64,000 nt of DNA from Gallionella straubiae (GTDB lineage Bacteria > Pseudomonadota > Gammaproteobacteria > Burkholderiales > Gallionellaceae), in NCBI RefSeq assembly GCF_051257895.1, contig NZ_CP194331.1, forward strand, positions 682,001 to 746,000. Reading direction: 5' to 3'. Positions 24,895-33,684 of the stretch are shown here, one piece after another. Within the stretch, counting starts at the first letter, position 1, and each line of letters begins with the position of its first letter. Below the pieces are notes generated by a model. It saw only the letters and a list, made by a program, of their open reading frames with translations. It searched no databases and was not told where the DNA came from. Position numbers and translations under genes: made by a program.

Positions 24895-27800
24895 TTACCG
24901 TGCCATCTGCAATGACGGGCTGTCGGTAGTCCCGCCGACCTGCAGCGCAGCCGATCCCATCCCTGTGCGCATGGTCAAGTCGGCGACGATGCGCCCGGAC
25001 ATCTGCTGCTTGGCGATGTCCACTGTGCCCGTTGCATTCAACACCCCGGCATTCATCTTCAGCTGCCTGAAGTGGTAGTCCCCGTTGGCATAATACAAAT
25101 TGCCGCTCAAGTCATCGAAATGGGTACGTCCGCCTGGGAGGTTTTCCTTGCTGCGCAGGCGGGCGGTCTCGACGATATCGACGCCGCTGATGACGCCTTT
25201 CCGGACGACGAAGGTGCCTTCCAGTGTCGCCGCTTCGGTGAGTTTGGACAGACCCGGCGACTGCATCTGGAAGCGCGCCGTACCGTCCATGTCGCCGCTC
25301 AGCAGCTTGTTCACGTTCTGCAGGGTGATGGTCTTGGCGGTCAGGCTGCCTTGGGCGCGCCAGCCGGAACGCCAGTCGATGCGCGCATCGCCGAGCAGCA
25401 CCCCGCCCATGATGCGGCTGTCCATCTCGGTGATCACCAGGCTGTCAGCAGTCAGCTCTCCCTTCGCGCTCAAGTCGTCGAAAACCCAATTCGGCAGCAG
25501 CGGCAATGCACCGCGCACCGCGATCGATACCTGCATCTTGTTTTCCGGCACGGCATTCATGTCCAGCGCAAGCTTGTCTCCCTCGGCATGTAATTTCGCC
25601 TGGATGAACTTCCCGGCCTGATCGAAACGCAACTCTCCGCCGATGCCGGACAATTGCACGCCATCCGCTTCCAGCTTGCCTTGGTTCAGTGTAATACGTG
25701 CAACCGGATACTGGGTGTCGGCGGCGATTTTTTGCAGCCAGGCGGACACTTGCGGCAAGGCCGCACCGTTGACCTGCACCCCCTCCAGTTCGATCCCGGT
25801 AATCGGCTTGTTAGAGGAAAATAAGGCGGGCAACGCGAAATCGACCCGTGCCTGCTGTGCCTGGATCGGCCTGGTCTCGCCTATCGATACGTCCTTCAAT
25901 TCCAGGCGCGGGGTAGGCAGCAGCCGTCCTGTCAATTGCCCGACATGCACCGGCTGCTGCAAGCTGGCAGTGAGCGCTTTTTCGATGCCGGTCGCGTAGT
26001 CTTTCATGGGCAGCAACGGCGGGGCGACAAACAGCGCGACCACCAGCGCCACGAACGACCCGGTGCCGATCTTGCCCCAAGGCAGCGGTTTGCGGTGCGC
26101 CCGTGGAGCCGGCACCTCCTTGGCGGAGCGCGGCGCCTCTTGCGGCTGGGCGGCGCGTTCTGCGCTGGCCTTGGCGGCGCGCTGCTCGGCCTCCGCCCAT
26201 GCCTTGGCCTGTGTTTCCGCAAGCTTCGCCACCTCCTCAGCCGAAGGCATGCGTGCCTCTGCGGCAGGCTTGGCCGCGGCTTCGGTGGGCGGCGTTCCAG
26301 GCACACTCGCCGGAGGCAATGGCGCTGCCGACGGCTGTTCAGGTACGGCCTGTGCCGCCTCGACCGCTTTCCCTTCTTCCGGAAGCTTGTATTCAGGAAG
26401 TTTGAACTGGTCCTGCCCCCCCATCAGTGTGGCAGCCTCCCCCTGAGGTTCGGGCTCTTCATGGGCCACGGCGGGTGATCCAGGAGGAGTCACTGCCTCG
26501 GGCATGGCAAAGCTGAACGGCTCCAGCTTGATCGCCACAGCAGGCTCACTGGCTTGCGGCAATACGGCTTGCGCAACCGGTGCCGCAGCATCCACCAATT
26601 CATAGACGGTGTGCTCTCGCTCGTGTTTGTCTTTTTGCAGGCCGCGATACTGGAACAGATCGGCATATTCGTCGCTCAGTCGCGAAACGAAATCATAATA
26701 GGGGCGGGAAATGTATATCTGGTCGATGCCGGCGAAGCTCATCACGCGCTGCGCATCGTTGATGCCGTCGCCGACCATGTTGCTCCGGCCGTTCATGTCC
26801 TTGGCGATATTGACCGGGCCAAGATGAATGCCGATGCGTACATTCAGGTCGGGGAAATCCTTGTGCTGATTGGCCATCACCGTCTTGCGGAATTGCATCG
26901 CCACTTCCAGCGCATCCTCCGGATGCTGCAAGAAACCTATCGCCGCGCCGTCTCCGGTATCCAGAATGATGCGCTCACCTTCATCAAGCGTGTTCAGGCA
27001 ATCGGAAACCAACTGGTTGAACTGTTTTTTGATCTGGATTTGCTTATTGACGGATTGCTTGGTGTAGCCGACCACATCGAAAAACAGCACGGTCACGCTG
27101 GTGGATCGCGCCGTCGCCGCTGCCACGGCCTTCGGCCTGGCTTCGGCTGCCGCTTTCTGCCTGGCGAGTTCCGCTTCTTCGCGTGCCTTGGCGGCCTCCT
27201 GTTCGGTCTTGAGGCGTGCCGCTTCGACCTCCTGCTGCGCCTTCAATCTGGCCGCCTCGGCTTCCTCCTGCACACGGCGCTCCGCCTCTTCCCTGGCTTT
27301 CGCCTCTGCCTCGGCTTTCGCCTTGGCTGCTTCAAGTTCGGCGCGCACTCGCGCAGCCTCCTGCTCCGCCTTCACCCGCACGGCTTCCGCTTCTTCTTTG
27401 GCGCGGCGTTCGGCTTCCTCACGCGCCCTAGCTTCGGCTGCCGCTTTCTGTTTGGCGAGTTCCGCTTCTTCTCGCGCCTTGGCCGCTTCCCGTTCCGCCT
27501 TGAGGCGCGCCGCTTCGGCTTCCTGCTGCGCCTTCAACCTGGCCGCCTCGGCTTCTTCCCGCACACGGCGCTCCGCCTCTTCCCTGGCTTTTGCCTCAGC
27601 AGCAGCCTTCGCCTTGGCCGCTTCAAGTTCGGCGCGCACTCGCGCGGCCTCTTGCTCCGCCTTTACCCGTGCGGCTTCCGCTTCTGCCCTGGCGCGGCGT
27701 TCGGCTTCTTCGCGCGCCCTAGCCTCGGCCAACGCCTTCTGTTTGGCGAGTTCCGCCTCCTCGCGCGCCTTGGCGGCTTCGCGTTCGGCACGGAGGCGGG

Positions 27801-28455
27801 CTTCTTCCGCCTCCTTTTGCGCCTTTAATTTCGCCGCTTCGATCTCCTGCCTGGCTTTAGCCTCAGCGCGTGCCCTGGCCTCCGCTTCGGCCTTGACCCG
27901 CGCGGCTTCAACCTCTTGCTTAGCCTTGGCTTCGGCCAGCGCACGCGCTTTGGCTTCAGCCTCTGCCTTGGCCTTGGCCGCCTCGAGTTCGGCGCGAGCC
28001 CGCGCCGCTTCCTGCTCGGCCTTCTGCCGCGCTGCGTCAGCTTCCTGTTGCGCCTTTAATTTTGCCTCTTCAGCCTTCTTCGCCTCGGCCGCCAGCGCTT
28101 CCGCAGAGGGCGCGCGAAATGCGGCGGTGAAGTCCAGTTCCTCGACGCCTTCATCCGCCGTTTTTTTAAGCGGAGTAGCCATCTTGAGCGGGGTAGCCAT
28201 CTTGGGGGTGCCAACAGGCGCGACTTTTTTCTGAGGAAATTTATCCTGGATGAAACCGCCCTTCTCCAAGTCCTTGAACATCTCATCGAGGACGCTGCGC
28301 AGGCTGGGTGCAGCGCGTTTGCTGATTTCGCCGAAAGTTGCGGTTCCGTCCACCATCGACAAGGCGCGCCTCATATCCCCGACAAGGTACGCACTCCTAT
28401 TGCGTACCTCATCTTCGCCCTTGGAGGTTCTGACAAAAGTAGTATTACTGTCCAT
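24895..28455 (-). CDS. Fusion protein: coiled coil, class III adenylate/guanylate cyclase, AsmA-like domain
   Basis: 1186 residues. In order: a compact N-terminal domain (1-72), a Lys/Pro linker, a very long Ala/Glu/Lys/Arg coiled coil (about 117-448) with an internal tandem duplication, and a class III cyclase domain (452-621) with both metal aspartates (FFDVVGYT, ILDTGDGAA) and VRIGIHLGPV. Then come a Pro/Ala-rich linker (625-790), one transmembrane helix (about 796-815) and an AsmA-like domain to the end. This places cyclase and coil in the cytosol and the AsmA part in the periplasm. Its AsmA part is clearly homologous to the protein encoded 42 bp upstream. A link between cyclic nucleotide signalling and envelope lipid transport is inference. 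Confidence 0.88.
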   Translation of the reverse strand: MDSNTTFVRTSKGEDEVRNRSAYLVGDMRRALSMVDGTATFGEISKRAAPSLRSVLDEMFKDLEKGGFIQDKFPQKKVAPVGTPKMATPLKMATPLKKTADEGVEELDFTAAFRAPSAEALAAEAKKAEEAKLKAQQEADAARQKAEQEAARARAELEAAKAKAEAEAKARALAEAKAKQEVEAARVKAEAEARARAEAKARQEIEAAKLKAQKEAEEARLRAEREAAKAREEAELAKQKALAEARAREEAERRARAEAEAARVKAEQEAARVRAELEAAKAKAAAEAKAREEAERRVREEAEAARLKAQQEAEAARLKAEREAAKAREEAELAKQKAAAEARAREEAERRAKEEAEAVRVKAEQEAARVRAELEAAKAKAEAEAKAREEAERRVQEEAEAARLKAQQEVEAARLKTEQEAAKAREEAELARQKAAAEARPKAVAAATARSTSVTVLFFDVVGYTKQSVNKQIQIKKQFNQLVSDCLNTLDEGERIILDTGDGAAIGFLQHPEDALEVAMQFRKTVMANQHKDFPDLNVRIGIHLGPVNIAKDMNGRSNMVGDGINDAQRVMSFAGIDQIYISRPYYDFVSRLSDEYADLFQYRGLQKDKHEREHTVYELVDAAAPVAQAVLPQASEPAVAIKLEPFSFAMPEAVTPPGSPAVAHEEPEPQGEAATLMGGQDQFKLPEYKLPEEGKAVEAAQAVPEQPSAAPLPPASVPGTPPTEAAAKPAAEARMPSAEEVAKLAETQAKAWAEAEQRAAKASAERAAQPQEAPRSAKEVPAPRAHRKPLPWGKIGTGSFVALVVALFVAPPLLPMKDYATGIEKALTASLQQPVHVGQLTGRLLPTPRLELKDVSIGETRPIQAQQARVDFALPALFSSNKPITGIELEGVQVNGAALPQVSAWLQKIAADTQYPVARITLNQGKLEADGVQLSGIGGELRFDQAGKFIQAKLHAEGDKLALDMNAVPENKMQVSIAVRGALPLLPNWVFDDLSAKGELTADSLVITEMDSRIMGGVLLGDARIDWRSGWRAQGSLTAKTITLQNVNKLLSGDMDGTARFQMQSPGLSKLTEAATLEGTFVVRKGVISGVDIVETARLRSKENLPGGRTHFDDLSGNLYYANGDYHFRQLKMNAGVLNATGTVDIAKQQMSGRIVADLTMRTGMGSAALQVGGTTDSPSLQMAR

Positions 28456-28497
28456 GTCGCATTCTAACTGATGGCGCGCTTTATTTTTGGTTGTTAA

Positions 28498-30216
28498 TTA
28501 CTTCGTTGCGGGCGCGGTATTTTTGTTGCCGTTTTTATCGTCGTTCTTGCCAAATAGTTTGTTCAAAAATCCGCCGACCTTGATCCCCACCGCCGTCCCG
28601 AACCCCGGCCCGAGGATCGCCGTGCCCACCGCTGCCCCCGCCAAGGCCGATCCGCTCGGCCTGACTGCCGGTTTATCCAGCGTCCCCGAAACTGTCAGCG
28701 GCATACTGACCAGGCCAGCCGTTCCCTTCACATCCGCATCCAGCGCCCCTTTCAGCAGCAGCGAATGGCTGATGTCCAGTTTGCCCTCGGCATTCAGCGA
28801 GCCGGATGCAATTTTTAGTTTTTTGAAATGATAACCATTCGCATCCATGGTAAGCAAGCCGCTCAGATCATCGAAGCGGGTCACGCCCCCCTTGGCATAG
28901 GCCTTGCCGGGGTTGCTTGCCGCCTGCACCAGATCCACCTTGGTCAGCACGCCGTTGCGCAGGTGAAAATTCCCGGTCAGGCCGAGGTTTTGCGGGAACT
29001 GCTCCAACTCGTCCAGGCGCAGGGAAAGTTTTGCCGCGCCATCCATGCTGCCGGTAAACAGCAATTCATCGGTAAGGGCTTCCACCAGGGACTGCATCAC
29101 AATCCTGCTCACGGCGATTTCAGCGGCCAGCAAGGCATTCTTGCGATCGATGCTCATCGTCCCCGCCAGCTTGCCTCCGTACAGCCTCGCCTCCAGCGCA
29201 TTCAACTCCATACGTTCCGGCTGCACCACAATGCGCGTCTTGATCTGATCGAACACCAGTGGATTCCGCAATCCATCAGCAATATGCACCGTGGCATGGC
29301 TGACCAGCACTTCGCCGGAGAAACGAAGATTGCTTTTCAAGCCACTCAAGGTGTTTGCCTTGCTGCCAAGCGTTCCCTTTGCAGAGATCGCACCGGTCAA
29401 TTCGACCGGCTTACCCAGCAAGGCCACCACCTGCTCCAGTTGCGCATCTGCCCGGCCCAGTGTCGCCTGCACCTGCCAGCCATCCGAAAAGTCAATTTTG
29501 CCAGAGCCGACCACACGAATGCCGTGCGATGCCACGGAAAAATCCCGCACCACAAAATCCCGCTCGCCCAGCATACCCACCACCTGCAATTCGTCCATTT
29601 GCATCGGCGGAAATTGCGGGGATTGCGGCAAGGTCCAATCCCGCGCCTGCATCACCACACCAAAGTATCGATCGGGCTGCGGCACCAGGATGGCCGTCAC
29701 CTTTTTCCCGTCTATCGAAAACGACGCGAGTTTCAATTGGCCAGTATCCGCAAATTCCAGCTTGCCCTCGACCGGCCCCAGCGCCATCCCCGGAGTTATC
29801 AGGCTCATTCCGGACAACTCCAGTTCGCGCACCGGCACGCTCTGCGCGATAACAGGAGTGCTGGTAAACAAATCCAGTAGTTTGCGCACCTGCGCAAGAT
29901 GCGCTGTGCCATCCTTCAGGGTGATGTGCTCCACCACGACCTTACCCGCGAGCAAGCTGGGCAAATCCAGCCCCACAACAACCGACTGGGCGGCAACCCC
30001 TTGCTCTCCACCCACCTGTACATCCTGCAACTCAAGATGCGGCAAAGGCAGTGCGGTGATGCGGAGATGCCGGACACTGACTGGCTCGCGCAACTGCCCG
30101 CCCAGAACCTGCTCAATCTCGGGCACATAGGCATCCAGCGGGGTCAGGTAAATCGCCACCATTGCCAGCATCAGCAAGGCAAGCACACCAACTAACAGAC
30201 GCTTCAACCACTTCAT
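28498..30216 (-). CDS. AsmA family protein
   Basis: 572 residues from the ATG at 30216 (MKWLKRLLVGVLALLMLAMVAIYLT, an uncleaved N-terminal anchor). The AsmA layout is plain: the N-terminal LDAYVPEIEQVLGGQLREPVSV segment, repeating beta strands, and a C-terminal block (FDDLSGLLTMDANGYHFKKLKI, SLNAEGKLDI). AsmA proteins form long periplasmic grooves and are linked to phospholipid movement between membranes. The downstream cyclase-AsmA fusion shares both the N- and C-terminal motifs, so the pair arose by duplication and one copy gained the cyclase and coil. Confidence 0.88.
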   Translation of the reverse strand: MKWLKRLLVGVLALLMLAMVAIYLTPLDAYVPEIEQVLGGQLREPVSVRHLRITALPLPHLELQDVQVGGEQGVAAQSVVVGLDLPSLLAGKVVVEHITLKDGTAHLAQVRKLLDLFTSTPVIAQSVPVRELELSGMSLITPGMALGPVEGKLEFADTGQLKLASFSIDGKKVTAILVPQPDRYFGVVMQARDWTLPQSPQFPPMQMDELQVVGMLGERDFVVRDFSVASHGIRVVGSGKIDFSDGWQVQATLGRADAQLEQVVALLGKPVELTGAISAKGTLGSKANTLSGLKSNLRFSGEVLVSHATVHIADGLRNPLVFDQIKTRIVVQPERMELNALEARLYGGKLAGTMSIDRKNALLAAEIAVSRIVMQSLVEALTDELLFTGSMDGAAKLSLRLDELEQFPQNLGLTGNFHLRNGVLTKVDLVQAASNPGKAYAKGGVTRFDDLSGLLTMDANGYHFKKLKIASGSLNAEGKLDISHSLLLKGALDADVKGTAGLVSMPLTVSGTLDKPAVRPSGSALAGAAVGTAILGPGFGTAVGIKVGGFLNKLFGKNDDKNGNKNTAPATK

Positions 30217-30277
30217 GAGAAGCCAAATTTGAGGTTGACCGGACAAGGCAAAATCTCTATCATGCGCACCTCTTCAT

Positions 30278-30353
30278 TCCCTGATAGCTCAGTCGGTAGA
30301 GCGACGGACTGTTAATCCGCAGGTCCCTGGTTCGAGTCCAGGTCGGGGAGCCA
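30278..30353 (+). tRNA. tRNA-Asn (GTT)
   Basis: 76 nt including encoded CCA. Acceptor arms TCCCTGA/TCGGGGA pair (one T-G), the D-arm is AGCTCAGTCGGTAGAGC, the anticodon loop CTGTTAA carries GTT at 30311-30313, and the T-arm is CTGG-TTCGAGT-CCAG. An accessory patch starts right after it. Confidence 0.97.
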
Positions 30354-30383
30354 GAATTTTTAGCATATAGATTCAATCGCTTA

Positions 30384-30455
30384 GGCCATCCTTTCAGGGT
30401 GGCTTTTTGCTTTTCGAGGTAACTTACGAGTGATTGATATTCAGATAGTCCGCAG
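30384..30455 (+). repeat. Direct repeat, left copy (includes tRNA-Asn terminator)
   Basis: About 72 bp: a GGCCATCC...GGGTGGC terminator hairpin, T-run, then AGTGATTGATATTCAGAT. A related copy lies at 30785-30857 on the other side of a small HTH gene. Identity is partial, highest in the hairpin and in the GTGAT-GTATTCAGAT block. Confidence 0.65.
30385..30408 (+). terminator. Intrinsic terminator of tRNA-Asn
   Basis: GCCATCC (30385-30391) pairs with GGGTGGC (30397-30403, one G-T) and is followed by TTTTTG. It lies 32 bp after the tRNA. Confidence 0.85.
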
Positions 30456-30508
30456 GTCAGCATTAGAAAGTCCGTGGGTCGCATAACAAAACTGGAGGCA
30501 CCGCAATT

Positions 30509-30763
30509 ATGAATGAAATCCTACAGTATCTGAAAAAGAATGGTGAGCAACTCGACACTGAGATTGCAGTTGCTACAGGTAACTCGCTTGCCAGCGTTCG
30601 CCGCCACCTGTCGGAGCTCACCTCCAAAAACGAGGTCGTAGCGTGTTACACGATCAGGTATGTGAAGGGCAAGAAAGTCGAAGGGATGGCTTGTCGTGTA
30701 GCTGGATATACCCCTCCTGCAGCACCGGGCAGGAAATCAAAGGCTCAGCAGGCGGCTAGTTAG
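30509..30763 (+). CDS. Small winged-helix/HTH protein
   Basis: 84 residues. The N-terminal half looks like a winged helix (ILQYLKKNGEQLDTEIAVATGNSLASVRRHLSELTSKNEVVACY), with SLASVRRHLSEL as recognition helix and a basic tail rich in Pro/Ala/Lys. GGAGG precedes the ATG. It is framed by two similar terminator-containing repeats directly downstream of tRNA-Asn, which suggests acquisition or a duplication event. DNA binding is likely; its target is unknown. Confidence 0.75.
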   Translation: MNEILQYLKKNGEQLDTEIAVATGNSLASVRRHLSELTSKNEVVACYTIRYVKGKKVEGMACRVAGYTPPAAPGRKSKAQQAAS

Positions 30764-30784
30764 AAACTCATTTGGCAACTATTG

Positions 30785-30809
30785 GGCCACTCTTCGGGGT
30801 GGCCTTTTT
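30785..30809 (+). terminator. Intrinsic terminator of the HTH gene
   Basis: GGCCAC (30785-30790) pairs with GTGGCC (30799-30804) and is followed by TTTTTGTTTTT. It is the same hairpin type as the tRNA-Asn terminator 400 bp upstream. Confidence 0.88.
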
Positions 30810-30857
30810 GTTTTTCTGGGGGATAGTTATAGTGATCGGTATTCAGATGACGCTGTG
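30785..30857 (+). repeat. Direct repeat, right copy
   Basis: Partner of 30384-30455: GGCCACTC...GGGTGGCC hairpin, T-run, and AGTGATCGGTATTCAGAT. From 30858 to 31052 no gene is seen. Confidence 0.65.
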
Positions 30858-31052
30858 GTTGCCGGAAAGCCAGGCTAACTACACTCCCCTGAAGAATCAC
30901 TGGTGAAATGTCAGCAAACGACCCGAAGCGGAAGTCATGTTGGGCGACTCGGCCGTCTGCTCCTCGGCCGAAGCGGTCGTTTTGACGGTTGGGATTTTCT
31001 GGCGGTTTTTGCCTTCAACTAGTCACTAGGTAATCCGGGAGTATTCGTGCTC

Positions 31053-31928
31053 CTACTGGAAAGTGTGTAGTTTCGCTCTCATCAGTACATCGCCTAACCG
31101 TATTTCGCTATAGCTACGGATTTTTACGCAGCCACTAGCTGTCACTCCAAGGCGGGCATTGCTGGTATCGACAAGCCACCATGGAAACTTAGGTTTGCTT
31201 CCTGCGAAGTTCGGAGGCAAATCTTGCAGACGCTCCATCACAAGATACTTGCCGGTGCGGGAGCATTCCAGTGTGCCAAAGAATTGGTATTCGTCGGCAT
31301 TCATGTCCGATAACGCCCAATGGACCAAGAACTCAATCCTGTTTGATCTATGAGATAAAGTGCAGACTTTGATCACATAATCTGCATGTCCCTTAACTTT
31401 GTGAACACTGCGCCCATTATCAGTACCGATTCGTTCGCCAAGAAGGGCGGTGTAGTCCTGATCAAACCCGTTCGGAAAAAGTCTTGCTTGAGGTTGTTCA
31501 TCGAATCGTATATTCCATCCTGCTAAGACATCATCCAACCTCAACATCCCGTAATCGCGAACCTTCACTTCGCCCAACGTTGTCCGTCCGAAGGCTGAGG
31601 GTTTCCTATCGTTAAGCCAAGCCGGGTATTTAATACCACTCAACGAGCCACTAACGTCATCCAACCGTTCCATGATGAGATATTTTCCTGTGGCACTAAT
31701 GGATTTGACCTCGCCGACTAGTTTTGCAGCAGGCTCTGGCCGCCCATGCAACGCGCTGCTGACCAAATACTCGCACCAATTGGCGAAAGTATTGTCGTCC
31801 TTGCTGATCTTCATAACAAGATTGGGAAAGCCATTTACATGATGGACAAAGCGATGCATCCCTTCGGCAAATACTTCTCCGCAAAAGTCTTCGAAGATGG
31901 AATCTTGGCTCTCGGGTACAGGGATCAT
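31053..31928 (-). CDS. Unknown protein with two tandem kinase-like modules
   Basis: 291 residues made of two related halves (about 24-136 and 172-284, offset 145). Each has a beta-rich start ending in V-K (NLVMKIS; DYVIKVC), a W/H-containing helix, the hinge-like GKYLIMERL or GKYLVMERL, then P-W-L-D/V-D and a GxVKIR-Y turn. This resembles short phage-encoded protein-kinase-like folds that end at an NFG-like motif; here the catalytic residues look eroded (SAFG, ARLG). Function is unknown. AT-richer than its neighbours and divergent from them, in a patch behind tRNA-Asn. Confidence 0.6.
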   Translation of the reverse strand: MIPVPESQDSIFEDFCGEVFAEGMHRFVHHVNGFPNLVMKISKDDNTFANWCEYLVSSALHGRPEPAAKLVGEVKSISATGKYLIMERLDDVSGSLSGIKYPAWLNDRKPSAFGRTTLGEVKVRDYGMLRLDDVLAGWNIRFDEQPQARLFPNGFDQDYTALLGERIGTDNGRSVHKVKGHADYVIKVCTLSHRSNRIEFLVHWALSDMNADEYQFFGTLECSRTGKYLVMERLQDLPPNFAGSKPKFPWWLVDTSNARLGVTASGCVKIRSYSEIRLGDVLMRAKLHTFQ

Positions 31929-32049
31929 GGTGTTCTTAGTAGTTGGTGATTTTTTGACTGTGCGAACTCAAGAGGTTTTTTCAAAGCATGCATGGCTAGA
32001 ATTTTAAACACGGCGAGCTGATCCTTGAGCCATTTCGGCGGAACCAATC

Positions 32050-33339
32050 TCATGGCACCTCAGAATTTCCCATCCATATGACGTTGCTCTTGGTCACAAT
32101 TGGCGGCGCAAGATCAGGCAACTGTGAGTAAATGTGGTCAACTGCCAACCTAAGTTGCTTGAGATAATTGTGACACGATAAGTTATCGACTTTCGTCATC
32201 ACTTCAGAGGCTTGTGTATGCTGATCAATGTCGGTTTCGTGTTCTTTGGCATGCATAAAACCGTTGCGCAATGCCCGAAGTTCATCAAGGGAATCGTATG
32301 CAATTTGCCCAGCTACTAGCGGCGCATAAGCAGCACCCTTTCGACTGGCCAATGCAGAGGCGGCGTCGTTGATTTTACTAAGGGGCGTACGCTTATCATT
32401 GTGGCTTGGGTGCGCGGCTGTTTGAAGGTAAACCAATTTATTGGCTATCGCCTCAATACAGGCCGCGGCCGCCACTGCGCAGTAGATTCCGTGAGCGAAT
32501 GCCTCATCTTTCCTGCCAGCTGCGCGGTGGGCCTTCATTGCATTAAATTCGACAAGGGCCTTCTCGTAGTGGAGTAAGGCAAATGACACTTCGATCTTCG
32601 GTTGCCCTCCTGAGTTATGGGTTGGGCGGTCGTACTTCGTTAAGATAGGGGCATCATAATCGACCGATTCCATATCTACAGAAATACGAGCATGAAACAC
32701 CTCTGCGGCAGACAAGCTCAACACATTCTGCTCAAATGTTTCGTCCATCAACGCCGAGAGTGCCTCCAGATCCGGAAGTGAGGCCTTAGGTGCATTGAGG
32801 TATTCGTTGTTGTATCGATCCCTCAGATCAGACAACTTGGTAAGATCGAAGTGGGGGGAACTGGTCCGGCTTTGGCCTTGAACAGTGATTAATTCTCCAA
32901 ACTGGTGTTGATAGACATCAGCCCCATTGATATAGATAAAATGCGTTCCTTCTGCACACCAAGGTGTGCTTCCTATAATCAATGGAGTGTTGAAATTCAT
33001 CAATCCGTGCGCTTTAGAATTAGCCTTTCCGATAACAAAGGCTCGGCTATTATTGCCGAAGCCGGCATTCGTGCCGCCACCTCCCAACAGCCCCAACAAG
33101 CGAGATGCAACGTCTTCAGCGCGAAGGTTCTGCCACAACTGGCCACTGGAAAATACGGGAAAGTACGTGAGTGATGCTACTTTTTCCTGTAGACGTGTGA
33201 AATTGATTGCCAAGTAGGGCCATTCTGGGGCGACCGTCCAAACATCTCTATCGCGTTGTAGGATGTGTTCAATTTTCAGTTGCTCCAGGCTTGAGGCAAA
33301 CTGGATAGAGGCCCCGTTAGTTGTTTTAAAAGTATCCAT
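32050..33339 (-). CDS. Unknown protein with C-terminal HEPN-like domain
   Basis: 429 residues from the ATG at 33339 (GGAAA upstream; an in-frame TTG at 33351 is the alternative). The N-terminal half (to about 200) is unrecognised. The C-terminal part is helical: FAHGIYCAVAAAACIEAIANKLVYLQT, then a helix with LRALRNGFMHAKE. The R-N-G-F-M-H element (about 358-363) fits the Rx4H motif of HEPN ribonucleases. HEPN proteins are common in toxin and phage-defence loci. No MNT antitoxin partner is visible; the nearest gene is the kinase-like one, 121 bp downstream on the same strand. Confidence 0.55.
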   Translation of the reverse strand: MDTFKTTNGASIQFASSLEQLKIEHILQRDRDVWTVAPEWPYLAINFTRLQEKVASLTYFPVFSSGQLWQNLRAEDVASRLLGLLGGGGTNAGFGNNSRAFVIGKANSKAHGLMNFNTPLIIGSTPWCAEGTHFIYINGADVYQHQFGELITVQGQSRTSSPHFDLTKLSDLRDRYNNEYLNAPKASLPDLEALSALMDETFEQNVLSLSAAEVFHARISVDMESVDYDAPILTKYDRPTHNSGGQPKIEVSFALLHYEKALVEFNAMKAHRAAGRKDEAFAHGIYCAVAAAACIEAIANKLVYLQTAAHPSHNDKRTPLSKINDAASALASRKGAAYAPLVAGQIAYDSLDELRALRNGFMHAKEHETDIDQHTQASEVMTKVDNLSCHNYLKQLRLAVDHIYSQLPDLAPPIVTKSNVIWMGNSEVP

Positions 33340-33629
33340 ATTTGTTTCCAATGCTGATCAACGAAGGTCAATCATAGGATACTGAGGAAAATTTCGCATT
33401 CAGCCTGATGTCTACTTCTGGCACGAAGCCGTCTTTTGTTTCCTATAGCGGCACACCCGAAATCCGCTGCACATGTAATGAGGCCCTGCGCCTACCCGAC
33501 TTTCCCCACAATTTCCGTGGATGCCCCTGTCGATACCCTGTGGACAACGCCTGATTTTCCAGCCGGATCAGGTCACTACCCTCACTGATTAAATTCCGCA
33601 CGACTTATCCCTGTCTCGGGCTTTTTTAT

Positions 33630-33656
33630 TTGTCAGAAAGGTTTGCGCCTTATAAT
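33630..33656 (+). promoter_or_regulatory. Possible promoter of the metallo-hydrolase gene
   Basis: TTGTCA (33630-33635) and a perfect TATAAT (33651-33656), 15 bp apart, 28 bp upstream of the ATG at 33685. The rest of the 345-bp gap from 33340 holds no gene. It includes a pair of weak DnaA-box-like words near 33505 and 33541. Confidence 0.5.
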
Positions 33657-33684
33657 TCCACCGCCCTAATCTTTCAGAACTGTC

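Noticed and set aside
26554..27828. A 424-codon plus-strand ORF opposite the coiled coil of the cyclase-AsmA gene
   Set aside because: It is the antisense of an Ala/Glu/Lys repeat, which gives a long open frame rich in Arg/Leu/Phe by codon bias. It has no ribosome site or domain.
33500..33560. DnaA-box-like words suggesting a replication origin
   Set aside because: Only two imperfect boxes and no AT-rich unwinding region, dnaA, dnaN or gidA nearby.
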